From the NCBI GenBank assembly GCA_023213315.1, contig JAKCPI010007900.1, positions 62,001-126,000 of the forward strand: a DNA stretch of 64,000 nucleotides. Direction: 5' to 3'. Source of the DNA: Euborellia annulipes. Lineage: Eukaryota > Arthropoda > Insecta > Dermaptera > Anisolabididae. How positions within the stretch are numbered: the stretch's first letter is position 1; every line of letters starts with the position of its first letter. The notes under the pieces were generated by a model. That model was not told where the DNA came from, searched no databases, and saw nothing but the letters and a program-made list of their open reading frames with translations. Position numbers and translations under genes: made by a program. Shown here one piece after another: positions 46,435-59,055 of the stretch.

Positions 46435-46610
46435 CCGAACTAATCCGGTTCGAACGATCGTGCCAATGGGCGGAGCCATTTCACACTAGCACCGCCTGCC
46501 GGGCTTCACCAGAATTATGAGGTGGAAAGGGCCAAGGCTGCACCTCAAGACTTGGAGACTTGAACGCTCGACCCCAGCCGACCGGACGGCCATTTCCAGA
46601 AAAAAATCAA
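46435..46610. repeat. GC-rich repeat with tRNA-like boxes on both strands
   Basis: Plus strand TCCGGTTCGAACGATCG and minus strand GAGCGTTCAAGTCTCCAAG both resemble B boxes. The island (CACCGCCTGCCGGGCTTCAC, CCGACCGGACGGCC) stands out from AT-rich flanks. Possibly a composite SINE; not resolved. Confidence 0.4.
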
Positions 46611-46743
46611 CTAATAACAACGTTCTTGAGAGTTATTCAATTCTAATATATTGTTATGAAATTAAAAACAACATCATACAGGCTAGAAACATTAATTTTA
46701 AATATATTATCGAGAGTAAGGGATCATAAGGGAATACCATTTA

Positions 46744-46923
46744 GGGCCGGTTTCTTCATCCATGACCAAGTAGCTGGTAGTATGAAAATTGTTTTAAAAA
46801 TTCTAATTCTTTTAATAACAAAATGATGTTATGTGGTATATTTTATATTATGATTTAAAAGAGGGTTTCTTCATTCGCTTAATCAAGAGCCAGTTACTTG
46901 ATCATGGATGAAGAAACCGACCT
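46744..46923. mobile_element. PIF/Harbinger-like MITE, TTA target duplication
   Basis: 180 bp flanked by TTA (46741-46743 and 46924-46926). Ends GGGCCGGTTTCTTCATCCAT and (complement) AGGTCGGTTTCTTCATCCAT, continuing GACCAAGTAGCTGG against GATCAAGTAACTGG. Confidence 0.87.
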
Positions 46924-49339
46924 TTAATAATTATTCCCTAAATTATTAGCACTTATTTTAAATAAGAGATGGACACTTGAAAAATCTTTTTATATAAAAC
47001 TAGAATAAATAACACTCTTATTTTGAAAACCAAAAAAAGTCTGAGAAAATCTTTAATTTTATAAATTAATTTTTGAAGCTCTTCCCTCTACGTCATTATT
47101 AAAAATATTTCATTTATTTATTCATTAATTTTTATAGTAAACCGGTTGCTAATTTTCTCTATTATTTAATTCACATTCCAAATTAAACTTGTTTGTAGGA
47201 TTAATTTGAAAAGTTCAAATAATCTTTAAACCCATTTCATTGAATCTTTCATCAAACGGTTTTGAATTGAATAGGAAATTTTAATAGAATTAAAACTCCA
47301 ATTAAAGATGTTTAATTATTATTTTTATTTATTTATTTTATTTTTTGCAAATTTAAGAGAAACAAAATTCTTTTGATACGTTGACCTATAAACGAATTAG
47401 CATTTAAAGTTTATTATACAGCATAAAATTATTTGAGGAGAAAGGAAAAATGTTTAGTTTTCATGACTTTTAAATTAGTTTTATATAATAACCTTCTGTA
47501 TTTATTTAAATACATTGCTAATAAAAATGAAAGTTCATCTTCTCTAAGATGAGAAGATAATCTATAAAATTTTTTTATTCTAATGTAAAGAAAGAAAATA
47601 TTTTAGAATATTTTCTCTTGTAGATTCTTTTAAAAAATTTATTCGTTATACATCAGCGCACATAGAATGAATTACTAAAAGGAAATCTAGTTCGTTCAAA
47701 ATTTGGGAATTTATAAAAAAAAAAAATAATAATAATGGTTGTATATTTATTGTGATTTCGTTTTTTAATTCAAATATCCGTGTTTGTAATTTCTGACGAA
47801 TTAATTTATCCTCCCCGTTGAAATAAAAAGAAATTAATATCCGGTTGAAGGGAATTAGGTATATAAATTTAGTTAGAAATTCTATGTCATTAAGAGTTAA
47901 ATATATTGGGTGATCAACTGACCATCAAAACGAAATTACATCCCACTTTTACTTATTGATGGGACTGATTCAATTAGTTAGCAAAATTTAACTCAAATTC
48001 AGTTGCAATTTTAAATATTGTCAAAATTAAAGAATAGGATCTATTGATCATTTCAGGTTTTGCTTGGAGGGGGGGGGAGAGGCCTAATCAATCACAAATA
48101 TTTAATTGATTACCGAAGTAAAAATCATCACAGTACTTATAAGTCATGGCCATAGTAAAGTATTTAATTGAATCAAGTTTATTGCGGTAAATTTGAATAA
48201 AAATTAAAAATAAATATTTTCAAAACTTATTTATAAAAAATTTTTTTAACATAAAAAATTTAAATTCATGACTGTGCAGTTTGAACTGTATAATTTTGAA
48301 TATTGTATATCCCTCCTTTAAAGTTAAAACCAGATCCCAAAATAGGCCTTGTAGGATTCACAACAAAGATCGATCATATAATTAATAAAAATCTCACGAT
48401 TTATTATTTGAATGTTTAATTAAAAAAAAAAAGAACGTCAAACTACCTTTGTGGTATGAAATTAACTTGATAAAACTTGTGTGAAAATTGAAATTTGCAA
48501 ATTAGAAATTTTTTTTTTATTAGCATGTAATTTTATATACCTTGACAAATTCTTTAGCAAAGAGTCATAAAAACTAAAAAAAAAAAGAATGGAATAATTT
48601 GAATATTAATTATTTCTTGAGAAAAATAATTACCATCATTTTTTAATAAAAAATTTTTAAATAACAGTTTTTCTGCGAGTATAAAATTTTTAATTTTAAA
48701 AATTTAATTGCATTCATCGTTATTCACACAATTATTTTTCTCAAATTGTTTATATATATATATATATGTACAGTAGAATAAAATTCATATTTAATATTAA
48801 AATATAATACATAAAATCAGGTGTGAAACGTCACATGACTTTCGTTTATTTTAATTTGTTTTGGAATATTCTATTTTCAAAATTTTTTAACAGATTTAAT
48901 AATTAGTTTAAAAATTTTATTGACATATAGATTGACTTTTATTATAGTAAACAATTATCAACTTAATGAATAAATTTCTTCCATCGTTCTGATTGATGAC
49001 TGATGTTTTTCGATGTAGTGAAGTGATTACAAGGTCTGTGATGGCTAAGGGTAAGGCCCTAGGGCCTTTCTTGTAAGAAATGACTGTTAGCCGCCTGGGA
49101 ATTAATGATATCATATTATTTCTATACAAATGAATGACAATACGCAGCCTCCTCATTGTTCCCTGCTAATTATTATCACCGGCGTTTCTTCTTTGTAGCT
49201 TCGATATAATTTATTTGGTGTTTTTCCTTTCCACTGTTGAAGTAATTAGTTAGCTCCCTAGTCGTCGATTCCTACCTTTAATCACTATTTATATCAGACG
49301 TTTAAAGCGATTCCCGTGCGAAAAAAATAATTTCTCCTA

Positions 49340-49757
49340 TCTTTCCTAGAATAAAGTGTACTCTAAAAGATTTCAATGGCAAAATGAGAATATACATTTT
49401 AAAGAGAATCTAAAAAATAATTGATTTTTGAATTTTAATCAAAATTGTTGGAGCGAATTTTGAGAAATTCGAAAAAAACTGAAAAAGTACATCAGTAAAG
49501 TATTAGAACTTTTTGGCCGATTTTGATCAAAAGCTTCATGTCACGACCCAGAGGATAACTTACTTAAATATAAAATTTCAATCTAGCTTTTTTGGTACTT
49601 GAGCTATTTTGTTCACAGACAGACAGACCATGTTGCTAAAACCAATTTTTTGAACTCAAGGGACCTCAAAACGTGTATATCCATCAAAATCTCGACATCG
49701 AATTTTTGACATGAATCCAATACTTTCTTACTATAGCCTATATATAGGCAATAGAAA
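49340..49757 (-). repeat. R1 family, left-half copy
   Basis: Inverted R1 interior and left end: GAATATACATTTTAAAGAG, TTTTGGCCGATTTTGATCAA, AATCTCGACATCGAATTTTT and CCAATACTTTCTTACTATAG. The right-end hairpin is absent. Confidence 0.82.
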
Positions 49758-50928
49758 GTTAAAGGGTTGACAATGTTTTTTGTACATACTGTATATAACA
49801 CTTTCCGGTACAGAGAATCGCAGCTCTAATTATCGATCCCTGAAATAAATTTAGTTCTTAGAATATGGCAAATGCAAGCCTAATTTTTCTCATAAATTAT
49901 TGACTTAATTTTTTTTTTTTTAAATTAATTTCAGCTTGGGTTCCCTATTGATTTCCTCTCCTCATCTATAAATATTTTCACAGATGGGTTCCTACCCTGG
50001 TGAGTCTCGTAATTATGATGTATATAATAATATTCCCCCAGCGGGGATTCGTTTAATTGAACACGACAATTTTTAATGATTCCTGAGGGTGCGATTAAAA
50101 ATAAGCCAACAGCCAGGATGTCCAGAAACGAATGCAGCTCTAGAAAATTGATGAACAGACTTGATTGAGGTCCTTATACCATCTAAGCTTTAATTGATGG
50201 CAGCAGTCATTATTCAGATCAGAATTAATATGTCGAACTAAGAAAATGTCATTCAAAATCATCCAACTAATACTAATTAAAAATAACAATGCTAAATTGT
50301 TTTATTCATAATATTTGTGAGGAGATGGCATTAACCTTTTGCTTTTATTTCTCTCCTCAAAATTAATTGGATTTCAGTTTTTAATAAATAACAGTGATGT
50401 TTGAGATCAAAACTTTGTCCAGATAGATTTACTAACGTTAGTATGGGGTAAGCAAAGGAATTTTTCAGAGGGGGGACCAAAAATTAGTCAATTTGTCAAG
50501 TGTACAATTCACATACTTTTCATCCCACATTAAAGCCTATTTGCACCAAAACATCATAGATCTTAAGCTCGCTTTTAGCCTATAGTTTCCATAACCTAAT
50601 AAAAAGTGAAATGTGGCAGTTACCTATTATATTCCTATTCAACTATTTATATATAGAATATATATTTTTTTGAAATAAATATATTTTATTGTTGTTATTT
50701 ATGCGATGTATGCACAAATAGAGGATCTTAAAACCTTAAGAAGATCTTAAGAAGATTTCTTGTTTGCTCAACGTTTCAAATTCAATTGTAAGATGTAAGA
50801 CGAGCTTAAGATCTAAGATATTGTTGGTGCAAAAGAACATAAATCTATTATAAATTTTTCAAGTTCTAAGGTTCAAGTTGCTTGAGATCATACCATTCTT
50901 GTGTTGAAGATTTTCCTTAACAGTTTAA

Positions 50929-51085
50929 AGGGCGGTTGTTTCACCTCTAATTAACTAGATATTCCTCGAATAAGGTAGTTGACTATGAATTTTGAGTCTT
51001 TTCACTTAAAGTTAAGCATACGATTAAATAAGAGCACATATCTTAGTTAGCTAGCTAAGACCAAAGAGTTCGGTAGTTATATTTT
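50929..51085 (+). repeat. Left-half fragment of the 52512 MITE family
   Basis: GGGCGGTTGTTTCACCTCTA, ATTAACTAGATATTCC, TTGAGTCTTTTCACTTAA and TAGTTAGCTAGCTAAGACC align with the left half of 52512-52927. The right half is missing. Confidence 0.75.
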
Positions 51086-51118
51086 TGTTTCAAAGTCACT
51101 CAGGGGATCACTTCTAGT

Positions 51119-51195
51119 CAGTACGTAGATGGCGACCACGAGTTATCCGAGCTAAGGCTGGCATTTCTTCCTTTTTTTTTATGTCAGCCTTTTTT
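51119..51195 (+). repeat. Copy of the GC-rich repeat at 40098
   Basis: GTACGTAGATGGCGACCACG, AGTTATCCGAGCTAAGG, pyrimidine tract, then ATGTCAGCC. The downstream part is lost in AT-rich sequence. Confidence 0.55.
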
Positions 51196-52063
51196 TATTT
51201 TATTTATTATTTTAATATCCTTTTGTTGTTTGTTTTTGATATACTAGAACTGGGAAAATGTTTACCTCCCCACTATTTCCTGTTTTTTTTTTTTTCATAA
51301 TTTTATTCGGTATTCTTTTTTTTCGGCTCCAAAAGAAGTTTCTTTGCTCATTCTTAATATTATTCTATTTTAATCATTTTTTTTTCTTACAAACAAAAAA
51401 TCCACTTCGAGAATATTACATTTCCGGAATTAATCCAATCATATTCTATTATTGATAAGATCTTTTCTCGGTGGTATGATACAAAACCTAATTCAGTTGA
51501 AACGTTTTTCATCATGTTATTTATAAATAATCATTCCATTTCGTGATTATTTCCTAAACGCTTTTTCACGCCGGATGTTCGCCTTATTCTAAAATACTAT
51601 TCCCTTGATAGCGTCCCCGCAAATGCAATTTACTGTATCTATAATATTCACGGGAAGTAATCTTCATAAGGATGGTAATAGATTGACGCGTGTTATATAT
51701 ATCTAGAGAGCAGCTCTACCTCCTTTGGGCACATACATCAATTCTATTTTGGCAGCTGAGGGTTTGGCTGAAATATTACCTCAACTGCACCCATTGGCAC
51801 CATTGATGGAGGGAAGGGGGAGGGGGAGCGAAAGTGATATGAAAATCAAAAGGGTGGTACCCATTAATTGAATCGAGGGGGAAGATTTAAGGCTCCAAGG
51901 CGGCTCCCTTCATTTATTTTTTTTTTTTTACTTTCTCTTCTATACGAGTATACTGTATTTGCAATAATAGTATTTTTTATTTGGACAATAAAGCCTTAAT
52001 AAAAAGTAAATAAATTAGAAAATTTCCGTGGATGATTAAAAAAATATATTTTTGTAGTCGAAG

Positions 52064-52083
52064 TTTCGAACGTTCATCTTCAG
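52064..52083 (-). ncRNA. Hammerhead-like core only
   Basis: Minus strand CTGAAGA (52083-52077), T, GAA-CG-TTC, GAAA (52067-52064). The catalytic core order is kept, but no convincing helix I or III can be drawn and no surrounding palindrome was seen. Confidence 0.25.
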
Positions 52084-52511
52084 GGTAAAACAATTGTCAG
52101 AAAAAAAAGAGATGTTAAATATTTTATTTTTTATATCAAGTTGTCATATGCATAGGTAACAAATTTTACAATATAGACCAGTAGATTATTTGATTACAAT
52201 TTAATTTTAATTAATTATATAGGCCTATTTTCTTTTTGTTTATTGATTTGAATTTGAATTCCAGTTGTGGAATTGCAGTACGGTATTCACTAAAATTATT
52301 TTCGAGTTCTCCCACTATTTTACTTAAAGTACTATATTTTATACGCATCATAAGTATTTTTTTTACCTAAATATCGGTAGATTTTCGCATGGGGGGGGGG
52401 GGGGGCTAAATAGTAAATCCCATTTCTTGATACGATTTTTGATAAGAGTGCCATAGAGAGTTGAAACTTAAACTTTAAAGCTTATATGGCCTAAGATACC
52501 GCAATGACTTA

Positions 52512-52927
52512 GGGCCGATTGCTTCACTTCTAATTAACTAGCTAATCTATTTGACTATGATTTTCGAGTCTTTTCAAATCTAGTTAAGCTAATCATATGA
52601 TTAAATAAAAGCCCAGATCATAGTTAACTAGCTAAGACCCAAAGTTCAGTATAATGCTTAACTAAGGGGTGCAATTAGGAAAACAAGCATTTATTTTTGT
52701 TAAAAAATTAATTAGCTTTAATTAATTTTAATTTTTAATTTTCATTTTATTATTAATTTTAATTTTAATAATTTTTATAAATATCAAGTTGCTAACTTGA
52801 CAAATCTTTCCTTATACCTCATATAGCTAATTATAAGTGAAAAAACTCATTTTTTAAAATACAAAGTTTACTATATCGATATATGTCGGATAAGTTTGTA
52901 GTTGACTAGAAGTGAAGCAACTGGCCC
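52512..52927. mobile_element. PIF/Harbinger-like MITE, TTA target duplication
   Basis: 416 bp flanked by TTA (52509-52511 and 52928-52930). Ends GGGCCGATTGCTTCACTTCT and (complement) GGGCCAGTTGCTTCACTTCT. Intact reference for the copies at 14450, 50929 and 62315. Confidence 0.87.
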
Positions 52928-54009
52928 TTATTGATAGCCAGGGAGGAATTAGGCCTAACCAAAAATAATTTCTTTTCGCGATTACATTTGCCGATGGTAG
53001 GTTAGATAAACCTTCGAATGGTAAATATTATTCAAATATTTTTTTTTGTATTTAACAATTTGATTAACATCTAAAAACACTAATATTATTTTTTTTTAGT
53101 TTGATTATTCAAATTAATTTTATTATTCATTGAATAATCTGATATTTAATATTAAAATTCTATTCTTTAATTTATCAATATATAATTATTTTAGCCAGAT
53201 AAAAAAAATAAAATAAAATATGTAAATTATGACAACTGTGAAGCTCTTTTACGTCACGCACACACATATTATCAGAAAATACTCGTTCGGAGCGGAAGAG
53301 TCTCAATAAAATAAATTAACTAAATCAAATATTTTTACCTTCGCTAACGGTTTTATATTATATTTTAAGAAGTAAGTGCTTTTTAGCCATTTAGATTCAC
53401 ACCTCAATACAAGTTGAATTTCCTCCCACTTTTTTTTTTTTTTATTATAATCACCTTCACGTCTGAGAAATTTTTTGTCTTATTTCTAAAAGGAAATATA
53501 ACTTAATGGGGTAATTGAGAAAAAATTAGATTATTTTTATCATCTGAAGAAATTTTTGAAAAGTGTTAGGATAATAAATTAACCGGAACATACCATAAAA
53601 TTATAATATAGAGATAAATAAATTTTTATTTTATTTTTTTTTATAAAAAAAAAAAAAAAATAGTGCTGGAGAAGTAAAAGAAAAAGGTATAAAGAACAAA
53701 GCAATGAAATGAGCATGAAGTTGTTTGTTATTGATATGCTGCTCTAACGGTATAGAAATTTGATGTTTATTTAAAAATAAAAAAAAAAATGTGAGAAAGT
53801 AGAGAACGAGATAAATTCCTAGGGAGCACTAAGTCTATTATATCCAAAAGAAAAATGCAATTCACTCAGTCAAGACAAATGAAATAAAATAACTTTTAAG
53901 AGGTGCATTCCAAAATTAACTCAGGTAAACTAAAATTTACTCAAATATGAATCTGATTTTGGGTTGTTGTTATTTGAATTTCACCTATCACACAGGTCTA
54001 TGCTCTAAA

Positions 54010-54370
54010 AACAGGCTTTAAAATTTAACATCATGAATTGGGTGTTAAAAAGTAAAGTAATAACATCTGCGTTAAAAAATGCTATTCTCTAAACCAAGTT
54101 TTAACAGGGACGTTAACATATTGCTTTTATCTCAAAGCTGTCAAAATCATAACCTTACTTTTTGATTAAAGACCATTTGATGCATTAAATACGGCGTTAA
54201 AATTTTAAAGGCACCCCTTGGATATGACATTAATTTTTAACACTAATGACTAAATGTTAACGCTTTGGCGTTAAAGTTTTTGGTTACAGAATAGCAATTT
54301 GAGGCAAGGAGGTGTTAAAATGAGTTAACGCTTATTCCAGATGTTAAAAGTTGACGTTTTTGCTTAGTGA
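54010..54370. repeat. Stretch dense in GTTAA/TTAAC motifs
   Basis: Over about 360 bp there are many GTTAAA, GCGTTAA and TTTTAAC words in both orientations (for example GGCGTTAAAA, GGCGTTAAAG, GTTAACGCTTTGG). No simple period is apparent and no coding. Unassigned. Confidence 0.45.
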
Positions 54371-55924
54371 TTTGGCCATCTTAGTATTGGGAATTTATAT
54401 ATTATAACGTTATAGATGGCCAAATAAATTCAGGCGAAACGTTTTATTCTGGGAGTTTTATTAACCTGGACAATCCAATTTGGTGATATCTCCAATTCTC
54501 CACTATAATCTTTAATATCTGACTAGAAATAATATAAATTTCTTTTAATCACCCACTGACAAATATTCTAAAAATATTTTCTTTTAATATTTTACGTCAA
54601 ATAATATTAAATTTTTAAATATTGTTCGGCAATGAATAGAGTGACTGTGTTTATTATTATTTCAAAAAAAAAAAAAAAAATTAATAAAAATACATTTGAA
54701 AGTATAAAATTCCTAATTGATATCTGGCGAGAATGCTTAAATATGAAAATTCTTAATCCCTAACTTAAATATTCTGACGATATAAAAACTCCTTTTTAAT
54801 ATTTGACATTAATGATGAAATAATATTAAAATACAAAATTTTATAGGCTAACTGACTTGTATAGTTTGTTTGTCAAATAAGTTAAAATAACAATAAATAA
54901 TTGTTACAATAGAAACATTTTAATTTTTTTTTTTCAAAATAATATTAATCCATCCAAAAAAGTTTTTCTCTATTACATTTTCTTGGCATTTTTTATTAAA
55001 AATTTTAATTACAATACTAAATTCTATATTAGAAAAATGACAAAAAATTATTTTCACTAAAACATTTCTGACCGTTTTTTTTTTTCATGTTTTCTTAACA
55101 CCTTTTATGTATAAGTTATATGAAAACTAACCATCACAGGACATGGCATTTTATTTATTTTTATTTGTTTTCATATAGATAATTTTTAAGTAAACATTTG
55201 AAGGCCCATCTAACTAGACATGTGACTTCAAAAAAGACCTGAGAGGGCAGTGACCTAGGAATTCTCTGGGGGCACAATCACTGCTAAATTGTTTAATAAA
55301 CGAAAGGGATGTTTTCCCTAAATAGAGTTATAAATCAATTCACTTTGAATATAGCCAGGTCAAGGGAATTTTAAAAATACCCGGAAATATAAAAGTAAAG
55401 GTAATAATTTATCTAATTTAACATGAAAGATAGCTTTATGGTATGTCAACACAAACACTTTTTTCTTCTTGGCTGTCCCTGAACTATATACTGTTAGATT
55501 TGAAGGAAAAACTAAACACCTAAGTCCTGAATTGTGAAAAGAAGCTGTCAAAAGTCTTATTAGCGATGGATCCATTTAGAAACTGGCCATTTAGAAACAT
55601 AGCAAAGTCAACGGGCATTTATTTGTTTTCACTATTGAAAGAATGTCTTTCAAGCAACAGATACAGTTATATAAATAACAAAAAAAAGCCAAAGAAACTG
55701 CAAAACTTCCAAACAAAGCTAACCCTAACAAAAAAAAAAAATAATCCTTATTATTAAAGTTTTGAATTCAAGAGAATATTTAAATGATGAAAAAAAAAAA
55801 AATTAGAAATGTTGCCATTACTTTTATTTATTTATTTTTTTTTTATTTTCTCATCTCTCAACAGAGATTAACTCCAATTACAGAGAGACGGAGGAGACAT
55901 TAGAATTGTTTGAAAATTTTCACG

Positions 55925-56008
55925 GCAAGTGGGATTTGAACCCGAGTTGGGTGGGTACTCTAGATTCGTAACCCGCAGCTTATCCGATTAGACACGAGCC
56001 TCCTAAAC
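55925..56008 (-). repeat. tRNA-like (SINE-type) fragment, Arg-like anticodon loop
   Basis: Minus strand GAGGCTCGTGTCTAATCGGA (A box region), a TTACGAA loop, then CGGGTTCAAATCCCACTTG (B box). The stems do not pair well, so it is a degraded tRNA or a SINE head. Confidence 0.5.
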
Positions 56009-56129
56009 TTTATAAAAATAATTTTGTTTTAATTTTAATTAATATATATTTGCATTAACTATGACTACAAAACGAACAAAATTCGATATTAGAACTTATA
56101 TAGCCCCTTTCGAAATAAACGGCTCATTA

Positions 56130-56900
56130 TTTTCAAAATCTTGAGAACTTCTACTGAAAAATCGGGAGTTTATTATTTAAAACAAATGCAAAAAATTTTC
56201 AACCAAGTTATAAAGTCCAAAAAATTAGGTAAAATTAATTAAATCAAAAACACTAGATAATATGTTACAAAATCGATAGTTATTTTAAGAAAATCGAAAA
56301 TAAATAAAAAAGTACATTAGTAAAGTACTAGTACCCTTTCGCCGATTTTATTGAAATATCTTGAGACGAGTTCGACATGGCTACTTCGCTTAAGTATGAA
56401 ATTTGAGTATCGAGAGATTTGTTGTTTTTAGTTATTATTGGTAATCCCCGATTTTTAATTATTTCACTTGAAATTCATTAAATTTATTGTGAAAAAAAGT
56501 CAAATTCAAGCTAATAGGAAAGAGACTGGTTTAATGGCAATTTTCAGAAACCATTAAAAAAGGCATTTAAAACTAATAAAATCTCTTTCTTAGAAAATTA
56601 GATAAATATTCCAATATTTTGATATCTTAAAAGGATTTGATCTTCTTAGAAATTAGAATTTTTTCACAATAAATATAATAAATTTAAAGTGAAATATCAA
56701 AAAAATGGGGATTCCCTAAATAACCCAAAAACGACAAATCTCTCAGTACTCAAATTTTATACTTAAGCTAAGTACCCATGTCGCACGCGTTTTAAGGAAT
56801 TTCAATAAATTCGGCTAAAGAATACTAGTACTTTACTGATACATTTTACTAATTTTTTTTTCGATTTTCTGAAAACCAATTCTAACAATTATTATGATAC
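56130..56900. repeat. Palindrome made of two inverted R1-related pieces
   Basis: The left part (about 56285-56420) and right part (about 56745-56880) are inverted and contain R1 motifs (AGTACTAGTACTTTACTGAT-like and CTCAAATTTTATACTTAAGC). The inner arms share GGTAATCCCC.. / GGGGATTCCC and ATAATAAATTT-type stretches. It shows that R1 can exist in foldback form. Confidence 0.65.
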
Positions 56901-57169
56901 TACATAGTATTTATATTACTTCTGAAGATAACATACTGAGTGTCGATTTAAATAAGTGTATCAATAAATAAAATATTGAAACATATCCCCTTGATTAATT
57001 TTTATTAATTTTACCTAACTATATATAATGAATTTAGACAAAAGGATGACCCGCATCTGGGTGCTCCACTGACTACATAAAGACAAATTGACGTTTTCTA
57101 TGTATTATTTGAATATGTTCATAGGATATAAAACATTTTGCCATAAATGCTTATATAATTTATTTGTAT

Positions 57170-57245
57170 GGATGAAAAATTTGTTCTCCCACCGGGAATC
57201 GAACCATTTCACTATCCTTTGGACTCGAGTCCCAAAGGTCTTTTA
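57170..57245 (-). repeat. tRNA-like (SINE-type) fragment
   Basis: Minus strand B box GGTTCGATTCCCGGTGGGAG preceded by CCTTTGGGACTCGAGTCC, an anticodon-arm-like hairpin. No acceptor stem. Overlapping open frames are shadows. Confidence 0.45.
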
Positions 57246-58352
57246 TTTTTATACTTTTCAGATACACACATATAAATATAATATATGTAGATAGAGATTT
57301 ATGTTGTTTAATTATGAAATATGTTTTATAAAGAAAAAAAATATATTTGCATATTAATCCAAAGAGCAATTTTATTTTTTGAATTGTTATTACTCTGAAA
57401 ATATTCTTTAAATAAATATGGGGAAGAGGGAGTATCCTGTCTCTCTCTCTTTCGCTCTTTGATTATGAGAAAAAAATTATGCATATGAAAAGCCCATTAG
57501 AGTACGATAGATCATCTATTTATGTTTTTTTTTTCATATAAGTTTGTCTCAAAAAAAAAAAAAAAAAAACAAATGAAAATTATAAATTAAACATCCTCAA
57601 AAAAAGAAAGAAAAAATTATTATGTCGATATATTTCAAATTAAATGGGTCATATATGAAGAAATAAAAAGACAGATTGAATGATAAAGAGAAAACATTTA
57701 AATTTGATTTGTAGAGTATAGATTGGATAAGTGAAACATGTGGGCAACTCTATTTTTCGTGACCTGAATAAAATTGGGAAGAATAAAATATAATAAATGT
57801 ATGTAGACATTGATTGTTTGGATCAATAGAGAAAAAAGTAAAAAAATCTGTGTCTGGTCCAAAAATCACTTAATTTACTATTTCATAATTTTTTTTTTCA
57901 TAAGCCGAATTAAACCAAAATTTCTTTTGGTTCGGTTAAATATATATAAAAGCCGGAAACATGAGATTATAACATTTAAATACATTGGCTATAAACACTT
58001 ATGCGTAACAACAAAAAACAAAAAACGTGACAATTCATTACGTCCCGTGACATATGCTAATCAAAGAATATTAGAATCCCGTAGTGTTGATAAATTACTC
58101 GTGTTTTTGGTTTATTTATTTAAACCAAACACAGGTTAAATTGATTCGGCATTTGAAGTAATAAATATATATTTTTAATGTCCAACCGCCCCCACTTGCC
58201 CGTTTTTTGAGGCTTTTCAAATTGCTTTAAAAATTTTTACTCTACAACTTAATATCGTGAATTTATTATAGGTATATCTCAAATACAAAATTTTTTTTAA
58301 ATAAAAGTGAAGGTATATTTCTTATTGATATTTTTATAAAAAAGTTACCGTA

Positions 58353-58566
58353 CAGTCTTAGCCACAAGTGAGGGTCAATATTAAGTCTCACCCATGCCTT
58401 TCTTCATGTGATTATTTCATTGTTTTTATAAAAGAAAATGAAAATCTTTATTGGTTTGAACCATGAAAAAAAATTTCCATTAAAAAATATATAATATTTT
58501 TTTAAAAACAATGAAATAATCACATGAAGAAAAGGCATGGGTGGGACTTAATATTGTCCCTCACTG
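58353..58566. mobile_element. Tc1/mariner-like MITE, ATTAAGTCCCACC family
   Basis: About 214 bp between TA at 58351-58352 and 58567-58568. The right end reads GGACAATATT... on the minus strand with CAGTGAGGG; the left end has a short insertion within CAGT..GTGAGGG. Subterminal ATGAAATAATCACATG arms are present on both sides. Confidence 0.82.
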
Positions 58567-58944
58567 TACCTGATGTGTTCGAGACTGGAGTCTTGAACTT
58601 AGTAAATAAATAAATCATCTTTTTTTAAATGCAACAAAAGGGGGAAAGCTACTTTTAAGACAACTCCTCCAACGGCTAAGCATTTTGGTTGCCTAAACTC
58701 AAGGCTCCACTCTACTCTCGAGCAAAAAAGGCACTTGTGGCGCCTACTGAACATGATTAAGAAAAGGTGATGGAGGGTCCAGTGGGGTAAAGCTGAAGGC
58801 TAAAATTAAAGTTTTTAAAATTTAATTTTATAAATGATATATCACATAAAATAATAAATATATTTGAGTTGAAATTTTATTTTGTATATATACGGACTAC
58901 TTCATATTCGTGAAATTTTATTTAGCCCTAAAAGGCTTTTCCAC

Positions 58945-59055
58945 TTGCCAGGGGGCAGGCCGAGATACCCGAGCTAAGCTTTCTTCTCTTTTATCAATAC
59001 TAACTCCTCTCACATCAGGCTGTGAGACGGTCCGGCTTTTTTCTCATTTCATTTG
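58945..59055 (+). repeat. Copy of the GC-rich repeat at 40098
   Basis: GATACCCGAGCTAAGCTTTC, pyrimidine tract, then CATCAGGCTGTGAGACGGTC and CGGC. Diverged, but in the same order as the other two copies. Confidence 0.5.

Noticed and set aside
55566..55757. A 63-aa open frame (MDPFRNWPF...) as a gene
   Set aside because: Low-complexity lysine-rich end from poly-A, no splice signals and no family match that I can recognise.
55925..57245. Possible functional tRNA genes at 55925-56008 and 57170-57245
   Set aside because: The B boxes are good, but acceptor and T stems do not pair, so these are SINE-type or degraded copies.
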